Source of the DNA: Chara braunii
Lineage: Eukaryota; Streptophyta; Charophyceae; Charales; Characeae
Length of the DNA stretch: 28,216 bases
Assembly: GCA_003427395.1 (NCBI GenBank)
Contig: BFEA01000264.1
Location: 1,947,458-1,975,673 of the forward strand
Direction: 5' to 3'
Numbering within the stretch: position 1 is the stretch's first letter; every line of letters starts with the position of its first letter. The notes beneath the pieces were generated by a model. It did not search any database. It worked only from the letters and a program-made list of their open reading frames with translations, and was not told where the DNA came from. Below are positions 16,682-26,056 of the stretch, piece after piece. Both the position numbers and the translations under genes were made by a program.

Positions 16682-17490
16682 CTCAGAACGTAAAGCCCGC
16701 GGTCGTAGCTCGAGAGTGATCAGCGTTAGATGGAGTATCTGAGGAAGAGATCGTTAGAGAAATTAAGGAAAAGAAGAGAAAAGAGCCGCAACGGCTAACG
16801 GAAAAGAGGATAGTAGAGATGGACATAGGCGATGGGAATCTAACTGAGCCGGAGAGAGAGCGAGTGTTGGAAGTTCTTAAGTCTAGCGACAAAGTTATAA
16901 CATTCAGGGATGCGGAGAGAGGAAGGATTGATCCTAGATATGCTAAGCCGGCAAGGATCTACACGATTCCACATGTGCCGTGGAATGACGCAGGGTGAAA
17001 GTTTGCTCAGACAGAGAAGGAAGAGGTGATCTCCTTTCTCAAAGAGAAGATGGCATCGCACGTAGCTGAGTCATGTGATAGCGCGTACGCGAATAGATTG
17101 TTCTTCTTATGGAAGCCCAACGGAAAGATTAGGTGGATTCAAGACCTTCAGAAGGTCAATGCTGTGACGATTAGGGATGTAGGCTCGGTACCGCACGCCG
17201 ATCTGTTAGCAGTAGGGGCGGCAAGCAGATCCATTTATTTTGTCTGCGATTTATTTTCAGGATATGACGAGATACCACTAGATCCGAGAGACAGGCATCT
17301 CACGGCCATGCACACGCCGCTCGGATTAGTGCAGATGATGGTCGTTCCGATGGGATGGACCAATGGGGTAGCGGTTTTTCAGAGAGCCATGGTAGCTGTT
17401 CTGAAAGACTTTATCCCCGATAAAGTAGAAGTTTTCTTAGACGATTTTACGGAAGATGGGCCGTATCAACGATTAAGATTCATGGGCTGA
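16627..17490 (+). pseudogene. pol: pol: reverse transcriptase, N-terminal and palm portion
   Basis: One frame with TGA at 16717-16719 and 16996-16998. It includes a linker, then RIDPRYAKPARIYTIPHVPW and the RT fingers (KPNGKIRWIQDLQKVNAVTI). The palm has catalytic Asp at 17248-17250 (VCDLFSGYDEI), the template-grip block PMGWTNGVAVFQRAM, and FLDD at 17434-17445. Three catalytic Asp are therefore intact. Frame continuity fails just after FLDD, where a 20-base segment (17452-17471) is inserted and leads to TGA at 17488-17490; the rest of RT resumes in another frame. The GWTN wording and overall style remind me of gypsy elements common in fungi more than of typical plant chromoviruses. Confidence 0.85.
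17452..17471 (+). repeat. 20-base templated insertion in the RT frame
   Basis: Removing these 20 bases would bring the frame before (FLDDF) and after (KIHGLKDE) into one phase. The 19 bases 17455-17473 are identical to 17611-17629, and after one mismatch seven more bases match (17475-17481 with 17631-17637). The insert is thus a copy of sequence 156 bases downstream, with microhomology at the junction. Confidence 0.75.
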
Positions 17491-18503
17491 AAGATGAAAC
17501 GGAAGTCGCTCCTGGCGTCAGGAGGTTCGTAGACCAACACCTGACGGACATTTACGCTCTTCTGGAACAACTGGATGAAGCTAACCTGACAGTTAGCAGG
17601 ACAAAGAGTCGATGGGCCGTATCAACGATGAAGATTCTGGGGCTTATATGCGACGCAAAAGGGCGACGACCCGATCCAGGAAAGTTAGAGAAATTGTTGA
17701 ACTGGCCGACCCCTTTACACAGTGCTACCAAAGTCCGTCAATTCTCAGGGGTTGTAGGATATTGGCGGATTTTCATACGCGGATATGCGGAGAAGGCAGA
17801 GCCTCAGCGCACTCTTCTTAGGAAAACCGAAAAGTTCTACTGGGAGCTTGCGGTGCAATCCCTCAAGGAAGAATTTAAAGAAGGTGGCCGAATTCTAGGT
17901 GTGTCATTCTTTGAGGACGAGATGGACAAACCGTTCATAGTGTCTACGGACGTTGGACCATGTTCGGTTTGGGGATTGCTATCTCAGAAGGATGCTGAAG
18001 GCAGAGAAAGACCATTAAGGTTCAAGAGTCGAACACTCAACACTGCTGAATGCAACTACAGTCAGTTTAAGAAGGAAGTGTTGGCGGTTCTACGGTGCTT
18101 AGATACCTTTAGGCATTACATATACAAGAGACGATTCGTTTTTAGGGTAGACCCTACAGCTGTAGCTTCAGTCCTACAGAAGGATTTCAGTTTGACGGAT
18201 CCTACGATCGCACGATGGCTGATCAGGATTCGGGTTTATGATTATATTGTAGAGAGGATTTCAGGGGCGAAGAACGTTGTAGCTGATGGACTTTCACGAA
18301 TTTCCATCGAGGCAGAGCGACCGATATCGGTTGCTGCCCTGACTATGACAGAGCCTAGACGAACGGATCACTTCCTAGTCAATCTTTATGAAGGTAAGTA
18401 CCGCACTATAGGATTACACCTATCAGGCGAGGAGAGTTCCGAATCGAAGATCCGGAGACAGGCAGCACAGTATTGCCTTAGGGCAGGGCATCTATTCCGA
18501 TGA
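17472..18503 (+). pseudogene. pol: pol: RT thumb and RNase H
   Basis: Continuous frame from 17472. It carries the thumb/connection region (ILGLICDAKGRRPDPGKLE, WPTPLHSATKVRQFSGVVGY) and an RNase H domain with apparent catalytic acids: Asp in IVSTDVGP, Glu in FKKEVLAV, Asp in FRVDPTAV and Asp in NVVADGLSR. RNase H degrades the RNA strand of the RNA/DNA hybrid during reverse transcription. The frame closes at TGA 18501-18503 in an R-stop-P context where related elements keep reading into integrase. The stop is followed in the same frame by the integrase zinc-binding region, so it is a point nonsense change rather than a natural terminus. Confidence 0.88.
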
Positions 18504-20048
18504 CCTGTGGGAGTTGGGATGCCTCTTCGGGTGGTCTGCGATCCAGAGGAGAAACAGTCCATAGTAGCAGAGCTACATGACGGAGTGGTTGGAGGACATA
18601 GAGGAGTGAAAGGTACGTATGAGAAGGTTCGCCGGCTATACTGGTGGGAAGGACAGTACAAGGACGTTGAAAAGTACTGCGAAACGTGTGAGGACTGCCA
18701 AAAGAGGTCCCAAATTAGATATAAGGAGCCACTTCACCCTTCGTATCCTACTAGACCTGGAGAGAAAGTGCATATTGATTTGGTAAAGATGCCGAAGGGT
18801 GTAGGGAACATGAACTATGTAGTGAACACCAGGAATGATTTCACTGGATTTGTCGATGGCAAACCCATTGGAACAAAGGCCGCGAGAGAAGTTAAGAACT
18901 TCGTCCTGAAGTATCTGTCTAGATACGGATGTGTCGGTAAGATTGTGATGGATAGAGGAGCAGAGTTCCTAGCAGACGAGGTACAGAGCGTATTCAAGAG
19001 GGCAGGAGCTAGAGTATCTATTGCTACTGCTTATCATCCTCAGTCCAATGCACCTATAGAGTGAGGGCACCAGTCATTGATTCCGTCCTTATCTAAGTGG
19101 TGTAGAGGGAAGGATAGCGACTGGCCGAAGTATTTCAGGTATGCGATATGGGCGGACAATGTCACTGTCCGAGCTAGCACAGGCTACCCTCCTTACACTC
19201 TATGGTTTGGAAGGCACTGCCCTCTACCTATAGAGTTCCATGTTGATAGTTGGACTACGGTTAACAAGGCGGATAACATGACACGAGAGGAGTTACTGGC
19301 AGCCAGGACTAGACAGATAGCTTACGGGGTAGAGGAAAACCTCATGACTGCGGCCAATCGATTGGCAGTAGAGAGAGAAAATAACAAAGTGAGATGGGAC
19401 AAAAATGTCAGAATCAGAAAGGAAAAGATAAAAGTCGGCGATATGGTACTTCTCTACGATGCCGCTTTGGAAAGGACATGGACGGGGAAACTAGCTAACA
19501 GATGGATGGGACCTTATCGTGTAGTTGGCGCGTTGAGCTGGGGAGCCTATATGATTGCTGAGTTAGACGGATCCAAGTGGAAGGATCCGGTGGCAGGAGC
19601 TAGACTGAAGTTGTTTAGGTCAAGGAAGACCCCTACTCCTGCGCCGAGACCGTCAGATCCTAAAGGAAAGGGTAAAGCTAAGATAGTGGACGGAGGACCA
19701 CCAAGACGATTCGAGGTAGGTGGGAGTTCAAGGAAGAGGAAAAGGGTTGAGGCCAGAAAAGTGAAGGGCCTAATGCTAGGTAAGAAAAGGAAATGGGTTT
19801 TTGTTCTACAAAGGCCTAAGAGAAGAGTCCGGATTAGGAAGAGTGGCACAGCCGTCACGCGAGTTCCCCAACAAAGAAAGAAGCGAAGAAATATTCCGGT
19901 ATTAACGTCCAAACGACAGCGACGCAAGAGAGGAGAGAAGCACCTTCTCAGCCCCAGAATTCCTGAGAAACCCAGACGCCCGACAAACAAGAGGAGGCAC
20001 TTGCGTCGAGCACGAGTGGTCCGCTTAGATCTGGTGCGTTTCGTCTGA
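18504..20048 (+). pseudogene. pol: pol: integrase (DD35E) with GPY/F-type module and basic tail
   Basis: In frame with the RNase H part and interrupted once, by TGA 19062-19064. The order is an HHCC zinc-binding region (His 18576 and 18597; Cys 18678, 18687 and 18696), then the catalytic core with Asp at 18777 (HIDLVKMP), Asp at 18951 (VMDRGAEF) and Glu at 19059. The spacing is 57 and 35 residues, so the DD35E triad is intact. YHPQSNAPIE is the usual block around the Glu; the following TGA replaces a residue that is Arg in many relatives, fitting CGA to TGA. A GPYRVVGALSWGAYMI module at about 19510 is GPY/F-like. The last ~140 residues are extremely Lys/Arg-rich, including KKRK clusters that could act in nuclear import or DNA binding. 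No chromodomain is visible. Confidence 0.88.
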
Positions 20049-20477
20049 CCTTGGCGGAGCGGGCTCGACGGGGACGTCGAGAGGAGGTCCGGGCTTGTTT
20101 GTCGGGCGACCGAAGGCTAGTCGGTCGCCCTAATACCGGGAGGTTGAACCGTAGAAAAGTTGTCTGAGAGGTAATCGGCCGGGAGTCTTGTCCGACTGGC
20201 TGGGAGAAATTAGGGATAGTCAGGTCACCCCTAATTTCGGATGTGTCAACCATCAAGACTAGCCTTCAAAATTGACGAGAGGGACTACCGCTTCGCCGCC
20301 CTGACGGTTGCCTTATTGTTTACCTCATTTCCACCCGCTCCAAGCCTGTTCCCGAGACGACGGGCCATGGGACGGAAGTTTGAGGATAGGCTTTGGCGAG
20401 GTCCTTTTACGTTGTCCAATTGATGCGAGGATGGAGACTCGCATTTCTTTAATTTTAATATTAAATTTAAATTCAAA
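20049..20477 (+). other. 3' untranslated interior between pol and 3' LTR
   Basis: No supported gene. It contains a 10-bp perfect hairpin at 20104-20130 and a 7-bp hairpin (ATGCGAG/CTCGCAT, 20423-20444), then an AT-rich stretch directly before the LTR copy. Purine-rich words (for example 20081-20089 and 20275-20285) could be the polypurine tract, but none directly abuts a TG at the LTR start. The true 3' LTR may therefore begin upstream of 20478, in this segment. Confidence 0.6.
20104..20130 (+). other. Perfect 10-bp stem-loop downstream of pol
   Basis: GGGCGACCGA (20104-20113) pairs perfectly with TCGGTCGCCC (20121-20130) across a 7-base loop, 55 bases after the pol stop. The GC-rich stem should be stable in RNA. 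It may help RNA folding, export or 3' processing; no T-run follows, so it is not a typical terminator. Confidence 0.7.
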
Positions 20478-23400
20478 ATCGGAATCACCCCCGGATTTTT
20501 CATTTACTCTAATTCTGGCGATTTCCACTATTTTGCGATGATTGGGATTCGCATGCGTGGCTTATCCGACTTCCCTGATCTCCAACNCTTACCTTAACCT
20601 GTGTACTACGAGTGCGAGATGGACGGACGCGGGGTGTTACCACTGTGTTGCTCGATTGTGCCTCACAGCTCGTTTGTGTCGGTGTTATTACNNCTTCGGT
20701 TTGGGTGCATGGTGCGGNGAGGTTTGACGTCGCTANATNGGTGTTCCATTCTACNATATTCGACATATTTCGGGCAAGATATTGGGTNGGCATNGGTGTA
20801 GTACACNNTGCTGCACTATTTTCAGGTTCGGGGCTGGTACGAAATTGAGCGATTCCACATCCGNTATCCTCNGGTACGGTACTTTGGTTNGGANCAGATT
20901 CGGAACTATCACGACATGGCTGCACGGTTCAGCGTAGACATGATACGACGNCCTGGCTTTAATTTCCAGGTGCATTGGTTCGAGTACGGTGNTTNAGAGC
21001 ATGGTTNACGCCAANATAANACAGACTACTNTCNTTCGNGATGGCTATTTCTGGTCCGGTGTTGACTCGGCATNGCCACGATGCNGGCTGTTNTGGTTCG
21101 AACTGANAGTCGGCTANGGTATTNGTATGGTAATGATTCGACATTGTNACGGGATTGCGGCATTATACAATATTCGACGTGATCCAAGTTCAGTATTGAT
21201 CTGGCAGGCACAGACCGCTGCGGCTCGGAACGGTTGTTTCTGGTTCGAAAAACTAGTTCGGTTTCCCACAGATATTCGTCGGGGGTCGACGAGGTGGTGG
21301 ATCAGAATGTTGAAGGTTGGAACGACTGATCCGAGGGGGCTACTGCACTCAAGTGTGCTTCGGCGTCCTTGTTCTGGCTCTGCACTCTACTCTTGCTTTG
21401 GAACGGTCACGTATTTGGTACTGGTCCGGCACGGCGCTAATAGGTTCTTATTCTTCCCTTACTGGGCCAGTGGCGATAGGACCACGGCAGCAACTCGTCC
21501 TGTTTTACTACCTGTTACGAGCCGGGAGACCTGCCACCACGAGTACCAAGCTGTGGATTTCTAAAAGTTGCCTGTGACAGTGTTCGCTTGGGGACTGCAG
21601 CCTCTAGTCACAGGCAATATAGGCCAGCTCAGTAACATTCGGGAAAAAGACGAAAGCGGGGGAGGAGTAACGTGGCATTACATTTCACTACAGACCATGG
21701 GAATGAAGGTGGGTCTCAACTATGGCCATGTAACCCGGGATCTGTGGATCAAAGATTATCGAGCCTGATGACCCAGGCCATGGATTGAATGTTATTGCCC
21801 TATATGGGGTGATTGCGGACCAGGCCCGAAGGTATTCCGACTCGGTACCGCGACTGCCGAGGCCTGCTTTCGACGGAGGCCAGGTGAGCAACAGGGCGGA
21901 AGCGCTACTCGGGTCAAGGGATAAAGAAACGATTTGAACGGGACAAGGGATCATTGAGAGGGGAGGCAGTTTTCTCACAGTTTGCAAGGTGTACTCAGCC
22001 CACACACGAAGTGGCGGGAACGCGCGCTCGAGGGGCAGTGACGGAAGTCAAAGTGGGTGGAGGCACAGAGGAGATGTGCAAGGTGTACTCGCCCGCCATC
22101 ACAAGCACATGGAGAACACCAGAGGGATTGAACTCGGACGTGCCCTAGGTGTACGCGGCGCGTTATCAATTGGACTGCTCAGCGCCCAGTTGTGACGAAG
22201 AGGCGGAAGGGCGTACAGAAAGATGAGTGTTAGACTCAGCGAACCGGTATCACTATGGCGTGAGAAGAGTTCCCCGCTGATGAAGTGAAAAGGCTCGTTG
22301 CTGGCGTGCCAGGCAGTAGAGGGACAAGGTGCGCGAAGAACCCAGCCCGTTTCAGTGACGAGGAACGGTGCTCCAGAGAGAGGGAAGTTCTGATCAGCTA
22401 GAACGGCGTGCTCCGCGGACACTTGTACTCTGAAGAGGATTCGGTGAGGCTCGGTTGATGAGGGCGAGTGAGCGATTACGTACCAGGCGTAGAGAAGAAA
22501 CCTTGGAGCGTCCAGGTTGGTCGACGGCGTAGCTAGCTCGCTGGACACGGGGTGAACAGTGTGACGAGAGATACCTGCGCCGTCGACAGCTGAGCTTTCG
22601 CTGCACAATGGGGAGAAGGAAGACGGGGTAAACGTGGCTGGAAAACGCAACCCACCTGGGAGTTTCGAGCAGGAACTGAACAGCCCGGTCGAGGCTCACG
22701 TCGCAGGAGCATAGACATGAGGGATACGGTCGCAGGGAGAGGGTAGTGCAGTGAACTTGGCGAGGGCAGCCATCATTGCAACTCAATTTAAGGGGGAAGA
22801 GTCAAACGTGCAAATTGGTGGCCTGTTAAGTAGGTGTGAGAGAAGGAGAGACTGGTCAAGGGTGTGGGCGAAGAAGAGGATAGGGATCTGTATGTTGAAG
22901 CGCGTAAAAAACAGCAAATATCTCCCAATTGAGCTTTTGCTGATGCGGAATCAGTCACCCTACTGCGTCTCGTGCTCGGCTCAAACCAGTTTCCCGCTCA
23001 TGTGGGGCTGAAGTTGTGCCACTTTTCGCTGATGTGACGTCAAGTTTCCGCTGTCGCGAGGCAAAAACCAAACTGCATTTTCGCTTGATCGACTGTTCTA
23101 GATCTCAGTTGTTGCGGGTCAGACACTACATTGGATATCGCTGATTGTATCAGTCAAGTACCGCTGCTGCTGAGGCCTCGCACTGTACTACGCTGGGAAC
23201 GAGTTTCTCCCACCACGGTCAGCGCCAGTTTGCTGGACAGGTAGTCCCCTATAAACAGGTAATCAAACAGACCCGTCAGTGATGGTTTCAATCACTTTTG
23301 ATGGATGACTAATCGGCGCTTCAGCCGAACAGGCAAACAAGCAGCCCTAATGTCGACTTGACCACCCCCCCGGCTGGGCGGGCAATCTGACGAAACAGTC

Positions 23401-24477
23401 ACCGGTGAGATCATCCCCCTTGTTCCCTCCTGGGGGCAGGCCAGAGAGCATGACCGATCGTTGTTTTCGAATTATTAAATTTTATTTATTTAAAGGGCAG
23501 GGGCCTGGTGAAGGTGGCGTATCGAAGTCGAGCACGGACAAAGAGGGTATGAAAAACGAAAAGTCACCCAGATAAGAGAGAGAGGGAGAGAGAGGGCGAG
23601 AGAGAAAGAGAGAGGGAGAGAGAGGGAGAGAGAGAAAGAGAGAGGGAGAGAGAGGGAGAGAGAGGGAGAGAGAGAGAGAGAGAAAGAGAGAGGAAGAAAG
23701 AGAGACAAAGAGAGAGAGAGAAAGAGAGAGGGAGAGAGAGGGAGAAAGAGAGAGAGAGAAAGAGAGAGGGAGAGAGAGAGAGAGAGTCTCAGAGAGAGAC
23801 GGAAATGAGAGGGAAGCCGGGGGCAGACAAAGAGAGTGCGCAGGTACGAGACATTAAGTGAGAGTGTACAAGCTAGTGCGACAGAGGCTAGGGGCGTGAC
23901 AAATGAAGAAGGACATGGGAGAAATGAACAGACAATTCAATTTGTATTTTTGTTCCATGAACTGAGTTTTGTTTAATCTGTTCACGATGTCTCCTTGTTC
24001 AGTGAAAATTTTCTCTATCCGACTCCAATTAGAACTTGTTATCTAGGGAAGCTGATCTTTCGCCCNACNGNCAAATGTCTACTCNGGTTTTTCAAAGATC
24101 TATGTGAGACAGATCTGAATTCGACCTTTGGATAAATGTNCTGCTNGTAATGAAACGAGCCCAGTTTGAAATGNTGTAACCCNGCCAGATCACTGAGAAC
24201 AACCGCTTTTCACGAGCAATTAAACTTTTGACAATCTCAGCAAACTGGATCTAGATCTAAGTCTCAAACACTCACAGCGATTGCAGTGAAACGGGACATG
24301 TTCTGACCTGTGGAAGCTACCGTACGAGTCATCCTCAAGTGAGGGTGTGAAAGGCGGCGGAACCCCACAAACCCTGCTGGTCGTTGAGGACCTCTAAAGC
24401 GGGCGCGACGAGGTGACAGGCGCCGTCGCCCCTGGCTTCAACGAACAGTAGGTGACCCCTTCCCGGGTTTCCCCACA
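20478..24477 (+). repeat. 3' LTR (left end not resolved)
   Basis: This copy of 1-4000 carries the same N positions. By eye it is identical up to the position equivalent to 3749, then differs at 24227, 24233, 24358, 24384, 24396, 24408, 24441 and 24461. All eight are transitions, and seven have A/T here where the 5' LTR has C/G. It ends in CCCCACA at 24477 and is followed directly by the open reading frame of a LINE, so 24478 onward is the insertion target. It would carry the polyadenylation signals of the element; no distinct one can be pinned down. Confidence 0.93.
23575..23807 (+). repeat. GA-rich microsatellite in the 3' LTR
   Basis: This is the copy of the tract at 3098-3330, with the same interruptions. 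A tract this simple would be expected to differ in length between independently evolving LTRs, so its exact identity is itself informative about assembly or age. Confidence 0.9.
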
Positions 24478-25065
24478 CCGGGGCCGGACCTGCCTTCCCA
24501 ACACCCAGCCCCACCACCAGGACCAGACCCCTCGGACTCGGAGGAGAACGCGCCGCTTGACTTGGTGTGCAAAAGAAAGCTGAGGCAGATTATCGAGATG
24601 GGTGGCGACACCGGGCCCCTGTCGCAGGAGGCTGCGCTGCTCATCCCGGTCTGGAGAAAAAATGATAAATGGGAAATGGGTTTGTCACCGGTGGAAAATG
24701 GTAGATACGGGGGCGTGACGTTGCAAGGTAGGGCGTCATTCTGGGCAAACCCAAAAAACTGTACCTCCGAGGCAGCGGCAGAGATTCTGCGAATGGAGCT
24801 CGAATCCCACGTTGCAGAAGCCCTACCGCCTGGGGCTCAGGCTATGGCCGCAATTGCAACAGGCCCCAACAAGATTGCGCAGAGGGACATTTACATACGC
24901 TTTGACCCAATCAAAGAGAATAGCCTGAGATGGCACACCCACAACCAACTGCTAAACCTGCAGATGGTTAGGATTAGACACAACGACACTTGGTCGGAGC
25001 ACGACGTGCAGAAGAGCCTGTGTGCGCTACTCAGGATGACGGCGGGGGCCACAGACTGGGAATGA
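24478..25065 (+). CDS. LINE ORF1-like protein, C-terminal part
   Basis: The frame is open from the LTR edge to TGA 25063-25065 (195 codons), with no start inside, so it is the 3' part of a longer ORF. The first ~25 residues are Pro-rich and then acidic (DPSDSEEN). The remainder is a globular-looking domain with WRKNDKWEMGLSPVENGRY and a Trp-rich C-terminus. I see no CCHC knuckle or RRM motif, so assignment to ORF1 rests on its position 64 bases upstream of ORF2. ORF1 proteins bind LINE RNA. Confidence 0.5.
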   Translation, partial: PGPDLPSQHPAPPPGPDPSDSEENAPLDLVCKRKLRQIIEMGGDTGPLSQEAALLIPVWRKNDKWEMGLSPVENGRYGGVTLQGRASFWANPKNCTSEAAAEILRMELESHVAEALPPGAQAMAAIATGPNKIAQRDIYIRFDPIKENSLRWHTHNQLLNLQMVRIRHNDTWSEHDVQKSLCALLRMTAGATDWE

Positions 25066-25129
25066 GAACAACTGCCCTGGACACGTGTGTGATTCATTAA
25101 AGGTCAGGACATGATTGCAAATGAAGTAA

Positions 25130-26056
25130 ATGGATCCGGTTAAAGCAGTGTATGGGAAAGACCAAATTTGGAACCAATGCAATAGGGCAGCAGACCTAGA
25201 CCTGCGGTCACTGAATGTAAATGGCCTGGCCTCGAGCAAATCCGAAAAGCACAATGCAATCTGGGACCTAATGAGAGGGGTGGGGGATAGAAGCTGGCCT
25301 GACATAGTGTGTGTCCAGGAAACGCACTTGATGGACACTCCCGAACACAACCGTATACATAAAACGGTCTGGCCATATAAGGCCTTCAGAGCCCATGCCC
25401 CAAAACCTGGAAGTGCAGGGGTAGATATTTGGATCCCCCCTGAATCTCAGGCAGATCCTATATATTGGGCAATGGATCAGGAGGAGGGACGATGGGTGTC
25501 AATCCTGGTCACCTTGGAACTTGAAATAGTATGCATATTGTGCGTCTATGCCCCTAATGCTGTAAATGAAACGAAAATCTTCTTTGAAAATATCAAATCA
25601 CATATCCCGAACGGGGTCCCAGTCATCATAGCCGGGGATTGCAATGCAGCCCCGGACAGGTGTATGGACAGATGGCGAACACCCTCCCCTGCCCCGGGGT
25701 ACGTAGAGGAAGATGAGCGAATAATCAATGAGCTATGCCTATCACTCAAAGTATTCGACACCCTCCGCATATTAAACCCGGACACAAGATACTACTCATG
25801 TCTATGCAAAACTGGGACGGAGCAGACAAGATCTAGGATTGATCTAATTCTAACCTCGAAAGATCTGGAGGGATCTCTGCTTCTTGCAGCCATCTTACCA
25901 GCCAGCCCCTACCCGGATCTGGTTTACAAAATGTGCACGATCATTTTATCCTTCCGTAAGAAACCAGATCGTGGTCCAGGATTCTACAAACTGAACACTT
26001 CGATCTCACAACAACAAACATTCCAGAAATACATTACAAACTGTTGGACACATTGA
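25130..26056 (+). pseudogene. LINE ORF2: APE-type endonuclease domain
   Basis: Runs from ATG 25130. Conserved APE blocks in order are SLNVNGL (Asn), VQETHL (catalytic Glu), CVYAPN (Tyr), GDCNAAPD (Asp and Asn) and SRIDLIL (Asp). The final block, where S-D-H is expected, reads PYPDLVY, with Leu in the place of the catalytic His. GPGFYKLN follows, the short conserved element after the endonuclease in L1-type ORF2. This enzyme nicks target DNA to prime reverse transcription. The frame ends at TGA 26054, but downstream RT sequence continues in the same phase, so this is a nonsense change. Loss of the His suggests the nuclease was already inactive or decaying. Confidence 0.85.

Larger units (their letters stand above)
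1..24477 (+). mobile_element. Giant Ty3/gypsy-type LTR retrotransposon with extra pre-gag ORF cassette
   Basis: Two ~4.0-kb direct repeats (1-4000 and 20478-24477) flank a 16.5-kb interior. The interior holds, in order, a tRNA-Asp primer-binding site, an AT-rich leader, a cassette of unknown paralogous ORFs, gag with a CCHC knuckle, aspartic protease, reverse transcriptase, RNase H and a DD35E integrase. The order PR-RT-RH-IN is that of Ty3/gypsy. The right edge is well defined: LTR homology stops at 4000 and 24477, both ending in CA, and the primer-binding site begins 5 nt after the first. The left edge cannot be fixed because the window starts inside or at the LTR. Premature stops and an insertion in pol make this copy non-autonomous. 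At more than 24 kb it is very large for the superfamily. The size comes from long LTRs and about 9.5 kb between primer-binding site and gag. Confidence 0.93.

Noticed and set aside
18388-18400. AAG|GTAAGT splice donor in pol
   Set aside because: It matches the donor consensus well, but it lies inside continuous RNase H-integrase coding sequence and splicing there would remove integrase. Probably codon coincidence.
20241-20423. 60-codon frame before the 3' LTR, possible env-like or accessory ORF
   Set aside because: Too short, with no signal peptide plus membrane anchor pattern, and it overlaps likely terminal cis-acting sequence.
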